From Roseiarcus sp036502965 (lineage in GTDB: Bacteria; Pseudomonadota; Alphaproteobacteria; Rhizobiales; Beijerinckiaceae): 11,012 nucleotides of DNA. Position numbers and translations under genes: made by a program. Shown here one piece after another: positions 1 to 7,096 of this stretch. The first letter of the stretch is position 1, and every line of letters begins with the position of its first letter. The stretch covers positions 1-11,012 of the forward strand of contig DASXXT010000016.1 in assembly GCA_036502965.1 (NCBI GenBank), read 5' to 3'. Below the pieces are notes generated by a model. It was given only the letters and a program-made list of their open reading frames with translations, was not told the origin of the DNA and searched no databases.

Positions 1-1562
1 TGCGACGCGCCCGCCAAAGCGGAATTCTGGTCGCTGGCGAGCCATTTGAGCATCATGTGCGTCGTCTCTTCGAGAGCGTCGGCGGTCTCGGCGAGCCGCG
101 CCGCGGTCGCGCCAAAGCCCGCGCCTCCGCGGCTCCCGACGTCCTCCGCTACTGCGCGGACGCCAGCGATTTCGTGGGCGACTGTTTCCCCGCCGGCCAA
201 TGGCAGCTTGCGCTGCACGAGATCGATCGCATGGATGCCGTTGGCGCCTTCGTAGATCGCGGCGATGCGGGAATCGCGCATATGCTGGGCCGCGCCGGTT
301 TCCTCGACATATCCCATGCCGCCATGGACCTGGACGCCGAGCGACGCCGCCTCGTCGCCGATGTCGGTCGAGAACGCCTTGGCGATGGGCGTGAGCAGCG
401 CCGCGCGATTGGCGGCGGCCGTTCGTTCTGCGTCCGTTGGCGCGTGGTCGGCGAGGTCCAGCGAGGCGCCCGTCAGGTGGCAGATCCCGCGCGCGGCGTG
501 GACGTTGGCCTTCATCGTCATCAGCATGCGCTGCACGTCAGGATGCTCGATGATCGGGGCCATGCCGTCGCCGCCTTTGGAGCCGCGGCCCTGCCGGCGC
601 TCGCGGGCGTAGGCAAGCGCCTGCTGATAGGCGCGGTCGGCGATGGCCACCCCCTGGGTCCCGACAGCCAACCGCGCCGCGTTCATCATCACGAACATTG
701 CGGCGAGGCCGCGATTCTCCTCACCGACCAACCAGGCCTTCGCGCCGTCGTTATCGCCGTAGACCATGACGCAGGTCGGGGAGCCACGAATGCCGAGCTT
801 GTGCTCGATTCCGGCGCAGCGAAGGTCGTTGCGTTGGCCGAGCGATCCATCGGCATTGACGAGGAATTTCGGGGCGAGGAACAGCGAAAGGCCGCGCGTG
901 CCAGGCGGCGCGCCCGGCAGCCGGGCGAGAACGAGATGGACGATATTCTCGGCCATGTCGTGCTCGCCATAGGTGATGAAGATCTTCTGGCCAAACAGCC
1001 GATAGGATCCGTCCTCGGCGCGTTCCGCCCGAGTTCTCACGGCGCTGAGATCGGATCCCGCCTGAGGTTCGGTGAGGTTCATGGTCCCGGTCCACCGCCC
1101 GGTGATCATCGGCGGGAGGTAGATGTCGATGAGTTCGCGCGAGCCGTGCGCCTTCAGCGCGCCGATGGCGCCCTCGGTCAGCAACGGGCAAAGCGCGAAG
1201 GCCATCGAGGCGCCGTTCCAGATTTCGGTGCAGGCGACGTTGATGAGATGCGGCAGGCCCATGCCGCCGAACTCGGCCGGCGCGGAGACGCCGTTCCAGC
1301 CCGCCTCCGTCCACCGCCGGTAGACGTCGGCGAAGCCGGGGGCTGTTGTCACCACCCCGTTTTCATAAGCCGCGCTCGCGAGGTCGCCGATGCGGTTGAG
1401 CGGCGCAATTTCCTCAGTGGCGAAGCGGCCGGCTTCCGCGATAATTGAGGATACGGCGTCCCAATCGAGGTCGCCCAGCAGCCCTTGTTCAACGAGTCCT
1501 GAAAAATCGACGACCGCACTCAGCGAAAAGAGGATATCGGCCGCTGGCGAACGATAAGGCAT
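1..1562 (-). CDS. Acyl-CoA dehydrogenase, DmdC-like large type (3' end outside window)
   Basis: This flavoprotein oxidises an acyl-CoA thioester to the 2,3-enoyl-CoA in the cytoplasm, passing electrons to electron-transfer flavoprotein. The ATG at 1562 is preceded by a good GGAGGAG ribosome site about 7 bases away. About 520 residues are visible. An N-terminal extension (residues 1-60) is typical of the large ~590-600 aa subgroup that includes 3-methylmercaptopropionyl-CoA dehydrogenase DmdC. The FAD/substrate motif MNLTEPQAGSDLS is at about 161-173. The motifs HKLGIRGSPT and YGDNDGAKAWLVGE follow, and RDSRIAAIYEGANGIHAIDLV-type sequence carries the expected catalytic glutamate at residue 438. 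The C-terminal domain of the subgroup begins but runs off the window edge. The true substrate is not known: DmdC relatives are often annotated loosely, and no other DMSP gene is present. It is divergent from the Sua5 gene. Confidence 0.93.
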   Translation of the reverse strand, partial: MPYRSPAADILFSLSAVVDFSGLVEQGLLGDLDWDAVSSIIAEAGRFATEEIAPLNRIGDLASAAYENGVVTTAPGFADVYRRWTEAGWNGVSAPAEFGGMGLPHLINVACTEIWNGASMAFALCPLLTEGAIGALKAHGSRELIDIYLPPMITGRWTGTMNLTEPQAGSDLSAVRTRAERAEDGSYRLFGQKIFITYGEHDMAENIVHLVLARLPGAPPGTRGLSLFLAPKFLVNADGSLGQRNDLRCAGIEHKLGIRGSPTCVMVYGDNDGAKAWLVGEENRGLAAMFVMMNAARLAVGTQGVAIADRAYQQALAYARERRQGRGSKGGDGMAPIIEHPDVQRMLMTMKANVHAARGICHLTGASLDLADHAPTDAERTAAANRAALLTPIAKAFSTDIGDEAASLGVQVHGGMGYVEETGAAQHMRDSRIAAIYEGANGIHAIDLVQRKLPLAGGETVAHEIAGVRAVAEDVGSRGGAGFGATAARLAETADALEETTHMMLKWLASDQNSALAGAS

Positions 1563-1712
1563 CTCTTGGCTCCTCCCTATCGCGAACGCGCGGGGTCGAT
1601 CGGGTTGGCTGCCAACGCCGGCCCAGGCTCGTCGGGCCACCTGGTTGCTGCAGCAGGGACAAAAGAGCTTATGTACAGTCGAGTTTGCGCGCAATGCGGA
1701 CCGGAAGGAGAC
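1563..1712. promoter_or_regulatory. Divergent intergenic region between acyl-CoA dehydrogenase and sua5
   Basis: These 150 bases separate two divergent start codons, so promoters for both genes should lie here or in the flanking coding ends. I see ribosome-binding sites (GGAGGAG on the minus strand, GGAAGGAG on the plus strand) but no convincing sigma-70 boxes or operator palindrome. The region is also open in the sua5 frame, with an upstream in-frame ATG at 1671, so its right end could be coding. Confidence 0.5.
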
Positions 1713-2702
1713 ATGGCGCTCGACCGCAAAATGACCCGCCTGGCGGAGGCAAGCCCTGAGGCGATCGCCGACGCAGCCGCATGCCTTCGCGCTGGAGGCC
1801 TGGTCGCCATGCCGACTGAGACTGTCTACGGACTCGCAGCGGACGCGACCTCCGACGCGGCGGTCGCGGCGATATATGCGGCCAAGGAGCGGCCAGCGAT
1901 CAACCCGCTCATCTCCCATGTGCTGGATATCGAGACGGCGAGAGAGCACGCCATCTTTGGCCAGGAGGCTGAAGCGCTGGCCCGCGCGTTCTGGCCAGGG
2001 CCCCTCACTCTGGTCCTCCCCGCGGCTTCGACCTGCCGGATCACTCTGCTGGCGCGCGCCGGTCTTAACACTGTGGCGGTTCGCTCGCCATCGCACGGAA
2101 CCGCTCGCGCCCTCATTGAGGCTGCGACCGTACCCCTCGCGGCGCCCTCCGCCAACCGATCTGGCGCCGTGAGCCCGACGACCGCCGCTCATGTCGTCGC
2201 CGATCTCGACGGCAGGGTCGACTGGATCCTCAATGGAGGGGCTTGTCGCCATGGTCTCGAGTCGACGATCGTCGCCTGTCTTTCCGGTCGGCCCCGATTG
2301 CTGCGTCCCGGCGCGATAGCGCGGGAGGCGATCGAATCCATCCTCGGCTCGCCGATCGACCCGACTAGCCCGGCGGGAACCACTCCGAACGCGCCTGGGC
2401 AATTGGCGTCGCACTATGCGCCCAAGGCTGAATTGCGACTCGGCGCCGCCGGCGCCTCCGAGGATGAGGCCGCGCTCGATTTCGGCAGCTCGCTCAAGGG
2501 CGCCGCGGCCGGCACGCGGCTCGATCTTTCGCCGTCCGGAGACCTCATCGAGGCCGCGTCCCATTTATTTTCCTATTTGCGCGCCTTGGACGCCGCCGGC
2601 CCGGCGCGGATCGCGGTTGCGCCGATCCCCGAGCATGGGCTTGGGGCAGCGATCAACGATCGGCTTCGTCGGGCAGCTGCGCCGCGGAACGTCCCGACAT
2701 GA
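1713..2702 (+). CDS. sua5: L-threonylcarbamoyladenylate synthase, Sua5 type
   Basis: The enzyme makes threonylcarbamoyl-AMP from threonine, bicarbonate and ATP, the first step of the universal t6A37 modification of ANN-decoding tRNAs. The protein has 329 residues, the normal length for the two-domain Sua5 form rather than the short TsaC form. The YrdC/Sua5 domain (about 15-205) shows PTETVYGLAADA at 34-45, KER at 58-60 (the conserved KxR), WPGPLTL at 94-100, SAN at 146-148 (the conserved SxN) and GLESTIV at 181-187. The linker motif PGQLASHYAP at 228-237 leads into the Sua5 C-terminal domain. I chose the ATG at 1713 because GGAAGGAG lies just before it and the protein then begins close to the domain. 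The spacing is short, and ATG 1671 or 1731 remain possible. The gene is probably transcribed alone or with the LysR gene 119 bases downstream. Confidence 0.95.
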   Translation: MALDRKMTRLAEASPEAIADAAACLRAGGLVAMPTETVYGLAADATSDAAVAAIYAAKERPAINPLISHVLDIETAREHAIFGQEAEALARAFWPGPLTLVLPAASTCRITLLARAGLNTVAVRSPSHGTARALIEAATVPLAAPSANRSGAVSPTTAAHVVADLDGRVDWILNGGACRHGLESTIVACLSGRPRLLRPGAIAREAIESILGSPIDPTSPAGTTPNAPGQLASHYAPKAELRLGAAGASEDEAALDFGSSLKGAAAGTRLDLSPSGDLIEAASHLFSYLRALDAAGPARIAVAPIPEHGLGAAINDRLRRAAAPRNVPT

Positions 2703-2821
2703 AGAGAGATGCGGCGTCGATTCTGTCCCTATCCGACGCGGGCTTGGAAAATGGTAGGTAGCTTGGAATTCAGAGTCCGCACGGCGTCGGCGGAGATGAG
2801 CGACGACCGATCGTTGGAATC

Positions 2822-3730
2822 ATGAACTCAGGGTTGAGCTGGGACGAATTTCGACTGGTCAAGTCGATCGCGGAAGCGCGTTCGCTGGTCGGGGCGGCCG
2901 AGCGTCTCGGCGTCAATCATTCGACAGTGTTTCGGCGGTTGGCGGCGGTGGAGTCCGCGGTCGGCGCGCGCCTCTTCGAGCGCTCGCGCGCGGGATACGA
3001 ACCCACGGCGGCCGGCGAAGAAATGATCGCATTGGCTTCAACGATGGCCGATTCGGTCCTCGAATTCGAGCGTCGGGTCGCTGGCCGCGACATCAAACCG
3101 ACTGGCGAATTGTCTGTCACCACCCCCGAAGCGATCGGCCAGCATTTCATGCCGGGGATCGTAGCCCAGTTTCAAGCACAAAATCCTGGGGTAGTGGTCG
3201 AATTGATCCTGTCCGATCAGTCGCTCAACCTCTCTCGGCGCGATGCGGATATTGCGATTCGCATGACCAACGACCCGCCGGAGACGCTGGTTGGAAGGAG
3301 AATTTGCACAGGGCGGTGGAGTGTCTACTGTCGGCTCAACTTGGCTGCGGAGTCCGGTTCCGAGCCAGCCGGTTCGGTCGCATTTATCGGATTTGGCGAC
3401 AATTTCGGACCAGCCCCGGCTCGCCGGTGGATCGACGCCAACATACCTCCCGGACGCCTGGTCGCGAAGGCCAATTCGGCGCATTGCATGCTCCAGTTGG
3501 CGCTTCAGGGCTTTGGAGCGACGTTGCTGCCCTGTTTCCTTGGCGATCGTTGCCCGGACTTGGCCCGCGTCGGTTACGTGCTGCCGGAACTCGACATTGG
3601 CGTATGGATGCTGACCCACTCCGATCTTCGCCGCTCGGCGCGCGTGCGCGCCTTCATGGATTTCGCCGGGGCGGAGCTTACAAAACAACGGCGCACGATC
3701 GAGGGGGAGGAAAACGGCGCAACAGATTGA
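2822..3730 (+). CDS. LysR-family transcriptional regulator
   Basis: This 302-residue protein has the usual length of a LysR-type regulator. Residues 8-65 form the winged helix-turn-helix: GAAERLGVNHSTVFRRLAAV is the recognition unit, followed by the wing with GARLFERSRAGYEPT. A linker helix leads to the effector-binding domain (about 90-295), with the characteristic PGIVAQFQAQNPGVVVELI and DADIAIRM strands. The start codon has only a weak upstream GGA, so translation may be inefficient; no in-frame upstream ATG is better. LysR proteins usually control a divergent neighbour, but here the upstream gene is sua5 on the same strand and the downstream neighbour is a convergent pseudogene. Its target and inducer therefore cannot be read from position. 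The nearest catabolic genes (4274-8095) converge on it from the other side and are possible targets. Confidence 0.93.
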   Translation: MNSGLSWDEFRLVKSIAEARSLVGAAERLGVNHSTVFRRLAAVESAVGARLFERSRAGYEPTAAGEEMIALASTMADSVLEFERRVAGRDIKPTGELSVTTPEAIGQHFMPGIVAQFQAQNPGVVVELILSDQSLNLSRRDADIAIRMTNDPPETLVGRRICTGRWSVYCRLNLAAESGSEPAGSVAFIGFGDNFGPAPARRWIDANIPPGRLVAKANSAHCMLQLALQGFGATLLPCFLGDRCPDLARVGYVLPELDIGVWMLTHSDLRRSARVRAFMDFAGAELTKQRRTIEGEENGATD

Positions 3731-3773
3731 ACGCGGGCTTAGTCCGTTCCGCAGGCGTCCTCGACAATTCCGC

Positions 3774-4250
3774 TTACCGGCTCGAGAACCGCCCCTCGAT
3801 CTTTCTGAGGAAAGCTGCACGGCGCGCTCATATCGCGGTGGGCGAGACAGTCGCAACGGGCGCCGGGCGCGCAGATCCGACGCATGGAGTGCGTCACGAA
3901 GCGGCGCGGAGGATCGCCTATCATGAATGTCAACCTCCGCCCCCCGCCGTAGGTGCAAACAGCTCCGAGACGCTTGATGTTATGAAGACAGGGTTGTCGG
4001 AGCCGTGTTCGCGCAGAGTGAAGCTGACTGACGCCAGGCAGAAAACCTCGGTGGCGAATCCCTTGAGGATCGCCAGAAATCCCAGGTTCCAGACCGGGAA
4101 CGAAAACACAAACGCCTGGGCCGCCCAGGAGCGATCCACATGGTGGGCGACATTGCTACGGTTCACCGCCACGCTATGGTAGTCGATCCGATCCTGCCGC
4201 GACATCACCCGGTCGAAGCCCTCCGCATAAAGATCGCAATCGTCGGCCAC
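3774..4250 (-). pseudogene. Decayed NAD(P)H:quinone oxidoreductase (flavodoxin-like fold), head lost and two frameshifts
   Basis: Three minus-strand segments together spell the C-terminal three quarters of a flavodoxin-like NAD(P)H dehydrogenase (quinone). The first frame (4250 to about 3992) reads DLYAEGFDRVMSRQDRIDYH, then AAQAFVFSFPVWNLGF and AILKGF. The text then continues one frame over (about 3990 to 3821) as CLHNIKRLGAVCTYGGGR, MIGDPPRRFVTHSMRRICAP and LAHRDM. It returns to the first frame at about 3821 as RAAFLRKIEGRFSSR followed by a stop at 3774-3776. The two shifts are opposite in sign, fitting one lost and one gained base. The usual N-terminal ~40 residues with the nucleotide/FAD-binding HPxxxS region are absent: upstream, the frame runs straight into the tail of the FAD-oxidase gene. 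The GTG at 4250 is just a frame start, not a believable gene start. Identification rests on recalled family motifs. Confidence 0.8.
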
Positions 4251-4273
4251 AGCACTAGGAGGCGCAACGCCGC

Positions 4274-5704
4274 TCAGCTCTGCGCGGCGCGCGCCCGTGC
4301 CTCAAGGCCAGGGAAAAGGAAGTTTCTGCCCGCTGAATAATCAAATTCCGGATTCTCCCAGGCGATCATTTTGCCCGGATTGAGCAACCCTCGGGGATCG
4401 GTCTCGCGCTTGAACGCGAGCTGGACCGCGTCCGTCTGTTTCATGCCACCCTCCTCGAGGGTGTAGCGATGGGGGTTGAAGATCATCGCTCCCATCGCTT
4501 CGTGCTCGGCGATAATGTCGTTGAGCCGCGCTTCGGTCGTGAAACGCACCAGCGGCAGCCCGGCGAACCCTATCCGGCCGTTGAAGCGGATGAGCTCCAG
4601 ATGCCCTCTCATCTCATCCCCATAGCGGTCGTGGATCCGCTTGATTGACTCGAGCGCCCTTTCGCTCGGGTAACGGACCTGCAGGTACGTGATGCGGGGA
4701 TCGACGCGCAGCGCGCGAAGCGTGGTGTGGTTCCAGGTCAGTTCGTAGTTCGGGGGCAATCCGGCGAGCGTTTCGGGCGAGGCTTTGCTCGAGTCGAGCA
4801 GGATGCGCGCGTCCTTGTAGGGCCGGGTGAAAGCTTCGAAAGCGTCGAGCGCATGCGGAGCGATCATCAGAATGACGACGCTGTCGCCGGGTGGGATGAG
4901 CGCGCGATGGCGCAGAAAATAGTCGTGCGGCGTCGGACCCGCGACAACCGTGACCAGCTTTTTCAGGATCCCATCCTGCTCGCCGAGCGCCAATGCGTAA
5001 GCGGTCGCGGCGTCGAAACTGTCGAACCCGACAATGACGTCAACCCACTCGTACCGGGCCGTGAGGGGCATTTCGACTTCGGTAATGACGCCATTGGTGC
5101 CATAGGCATGCACCGCCTTGTGCAGATCCTCGCCCGTCAGCTCCAGCGCCCGCGGTTCCTCTTCCAGCGTCATGACTCGCAGGCGCAGCACATTGCCGAA
5201 GTCGCGCAGGCCGCCCCAGCTGATCGAGCCGACGCCGCCGGAGCCTCCGGCGACGAAGCCGGCGATCGAGGCGGTCGCGTGCGTGGACGAGAACATGCGC
5301 AGTTCCTGCGCCGACGCCTCGGCCGCCCTGTCGATGTCGATGAGGAGCGCGCCGGGCTCGCAGACGACGCGCCCCCGCTCAATCGACCGGATCTTGTTCA
5401 TCTCGGCGAGGTTCATGAGCACGCCGCCCATGAGCGGCATCGCTTGTCCATAGTTACCGGTTCCCGCGCCGCGCGGCGTGACCGGAATCTCGAGCTTATA
5501 GGCGGCGGCAAGGACGGCCCGGACTTCCGCTTCGCTGGTCGGCGAGACGACGACGTCGGCGGTCACCGCCTCGAGCTCACGCTTCAGCACCGGCGAATAC
5601 CAATAGAAGTCACGACTCTTCTGTTTGACCAGGATGGGATTGTCCTCCCATTTGATCGGACCGATCGCGGCGCGCAGCGCCGCGATCTCGTAAGCACGGC
5701 TCAT
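4274..5704 (-). CDS. FAD-binding oxidoreductase (FAD_binding_4 / PCMH-type fold)
   Basis: This 476-residue flavoprotein belongs to the vanillyl-alcohol oxidase/GlcD-like superfamily, which oxidises hydroxy acids, alcohols and various ring compounds. The PCMH FAD-binding domain covers about 45-215. It shows VVVSPTSEAEVRAVL at 51-65, PRGAGTGNYGQ at 77-87 (pyrophosphate loop), GGSGGVGSISWGGLRD at 153-168 and YGTNGVITE at 201-209. The C-terminal cap domain ends with LLNPGKMI at 440-447, the usual closing motif. I see neither the GEHGxG motif of D-lactate/glycolate oxidases nor an iron-sulfur domain, so it acts as a stand-alone, divergent member of unknown substrate. No signal peptide is visible, so it is probably cytoplasmic. 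The start overlaps the stop of the upstream amidohydrolase in an ATGA, implying translational coupling and a shared pathway. GAGGG lies 9 bases upstream of the ATG. Confidence 0.92.
   Translation of the reverse strand: MSRAYEIAALRAAIGPIKWEDNPILVKQKSRDFYWYSPVLKRELEAVTADVVVSPTSEAEVRAVLAAAYKLEIPVTPRGAGTGNYGQAMPLMGGVLMNLAEMNKIRSIERGRVVCEPGALLIDIDRAAEASAQELRMFSSTHATASIAGFVAGGSGGVGSISWGGLRDFGNVLRLRVMTLEEEPRALELTGEDLHKAVHAYGTNGVITEVEMPLTARYEWVDVIVGFDSFDAATAYALALGEQDGILKKLVTVVAGPTPHDYFLRHRALIPPGDSVVILMIAPHALDAFEAFTRPYKDARILLDSSKASPETLAGLPPNYELTWNHTTLRALRVDPRITYLQVRYPSERALESIKRIHDRYGDEMRGHLELIRFNGRIGFAGLPLVRFTTEARLNDIIAEHEAMGAMIFNPHRYTLEEGGMKQTDAVQLAFKRETDPRGLLNPGKMIAWENPEFDYSAGRNFLFPGLEARARAAQS
5663..5687. 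repeat. Perfect 11-bp inverted repeat with 3-base loop near the FAD-oxidase start
   Basis: GATCGCGGCGC and its exact reverse complement GCGCCGCGATC flank the loop GCA. In the mRNA of the FAD-oxidase gene this stem would begin 17 bases after the start of the ATG (codons 6-14). It is very GC-rich and would be stable. It may simply reflect the Ala/Arg codon composition, or it may tune translation at the coupled junction. Confidence 0.6.
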
Positions 5705-7023
5705 GGCGCTAGGCCCTCGAGCGTATCGAGTTCGGCGTAATCAGGAGGCGTCGCACTCGAGGCTTCGCCGTTTCTGACAACGATGCGATCCGACTGCGGA
5801 CGGGCCAGAAGCTCTGGAAAATCGCGCGCATGCGTCAGGATCATGTCGGCTGGCCCGCCGGGGCGCAGGCGTCCCAGGTCGAGCCCCATCGCGCGGGCCG
5901 GCGCCGAATTGACTGCGTCCGCCCAGTCGGAGAACCGGTAGTCGAGGTGCAAGATCCGAACGCCCTCGCGCCACACCTCGAGCATGTCAAGGTCGCCGAA
6001 GGGGTAGAATGGGTCACGGGTGTTGTCGCTCGCGATCATCACGTTGACGCCGGCCTGCCTCAGTTCCTGTAGGGCGGTCACGCCGCGCCAGCGCGGCGTT
6101 CGGCCGGCCCCGCGATCTTGCAAGAACATATTGCACATGGGCAAGGACACGACGCTTAAACCTGCGCGCGCGACGGCATCAATGGTCTTTCGCCGTTCGT
6201 CGTCCTCCTGCAGTGCGAGCGAGCAGCAGTGGCCGACCAGAATGCGGCGCGCGAAACGGCGCTTAATCGCCATGTCGGCGATGACCTTGAGAGCGCGCGC
6301 CGCGGGATCGGAGCTTTCGTCGACGTGGAAGTCGAGCTCCCAGCCCTTGCGCTCCGCCAGGTCGAATAGGACACTGAGCCCTTGATGCAGATCCGGAACC
6401 ATGCGGGTGGCCGCGCCGAGGATTCCGCTCCCTTGGGCGTCGAGCGTCGCTTCAACGTCGGCCATGTGGGCTGCATCCGACGCAAACTCGATCGTGAAAA
6501 GAGGCGACGCCTGGAGGTCAATCCTGCCGCGCCAGCGCTCGCGCGCCTCGGCCAAGACCGGCCAGCTGATGCGCGTCTGGGCGCCGACGCTGTCGATATG
6601 GGTGCGGACCGCGGCCGTCCCGTGCGCGTAGGCGCAGCGCAGGCTGAATTCCATGCGCGCGGCCACGTCGGCGCCGGTCCAGTTGGCCGAACGGTCTTCG
6701 ATCGTCGCGGCCAATGCGCTCGGGAAATCACCGACCGGGTTGCGTTTCCGCCTCCAGATATGGCCCTTGTCGATGTGGGTGTGGACGTCGACGAACAGCG
6801 GCAGCACGATTCGCCCCGACATTGGGACTTCAGCCGCGTCGCCGAAATCGGCGGCGCCGGCGGGGACGATCTCCGCGACCGCTCCCTCATCAACGAGGAC
6901 GTCGACGATAGCGAAGCCGTCAAAATCGAGCGGCCCAATAGGCTTTGGCAGCGAGCGGCCAAGCACGCGGGCTCGCCTCAGTGCGTAACGTCCGGCGCGG
7001 GGAAACGCGAACGGCGCGGTCAT
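5701..7023 (-). CDS. Cytosine-deaminase-like amidohydrolase
   Basis: This metal-dependent hydrolase of the amidohydrolase superfamily (440 aa from this start) resembles the CodA/cytosine deaminase branch. The metal-site motif HTHID is at 81-85. RTHID at 140-144 and DLQ with Gln171 match the CodA substrate-amide contact. HVDE at 233-236 carries the His ligand and catalytic Glu, GH at 264-265 the next His, and SDNTRDPFYPFG at 332-343 the metal/catalytic Asp333. Residue 334 is Asn where E. coli CodA has Asp314, so cytosine may not be the substrate. It could deaminate or open another N-heterocycle. Start choice: ATG 7023 has AGGGGGAG 10 bases upstream and fits the family's N-terminus. ATG 7089 and TTG 7122 in the same frame give longer versions, the latter overlapping the upstream binding-protein gene, but lack a ribosome site. 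The stop overlaps the next gene's ATG. Confidence 0.9.
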   Translation of the reverse strand: MTAPFAFPRAGRYALRRARVLGRSLPKPIGPLDFDGFAIVDVLVDEGAVAEIVPAGAADFGDAAEVPMSGRIVLPLFVDVHTHIDKGHIWRRKRNPVGDFPSALAATIEDRSANWTGADVAARMEFSLRCAYAHGTAAVRTHIDSVGAQTRISWPVLAEARERWRGRIDLQASPLFTIEFASDAAHMADVEATLDAQGSGILGAATRMVPDLHQGLSVLFDLAERKGWELDFHVDESSDPAARALKVIADMAIKRRFARRILVGHCCSLALQEDDERRKTIDAVARAGLSVVSLPMCNMFLQDRGAGRTPRWRGVTALQELRQAGVNVMIASDNTRDPFYPFGDLDMLEVWREGVRILHLDYRFSDWADAVNSAPARAMGLDLGRLRPGGPADMILTHARDFPELLARPQSDRIVVRNGEASSATPPDYAELDTLEGLAP

Positions 7024-7096
7024 CGCCGATTGGCTCCCCCTCGGGCGCGGAGCGGTGGCGCCTGCGACCGTCTCCTGCCGATCGTTCATGCGCCCG

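Noticed and set aside
57..1448. Long plus-strand open frame of 463 codons
   Set aside because: It lies antisense to a clear acyl-CoA dehydrogenase with all family motifs; its Arg/Ala/Gly-rich product has no recognisable domain and is explained by GC-rich codon bias.
2714..2739. GCGTCG...CGACGC inverted repeat after sua5 as a terminator
   Set aside because: The stem is only 6 bp with a 14-base loop and no T-run follows, so an intrinsic terminator is not supported.
2750..2780. TTGGAA-17-AATTCA as a sigma-70 promoter for the LysR gene
   Set aside because: Spacing is right, but the -10 box matches only two of six consensus bases.
3038..3958. Minus-strand open frame of 306 codons over the LysR gene
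   Set aside because: It is antisense to an unmistakable LysR regulator and resembles no family.
4727..5740. Plus-strand open frame of 337 codons opposite the FAD oxidase
   Set aside because: It is a shadow of the minus-strand gene; its translation is Arg/Asp/Val-rich low-information text without motifs.
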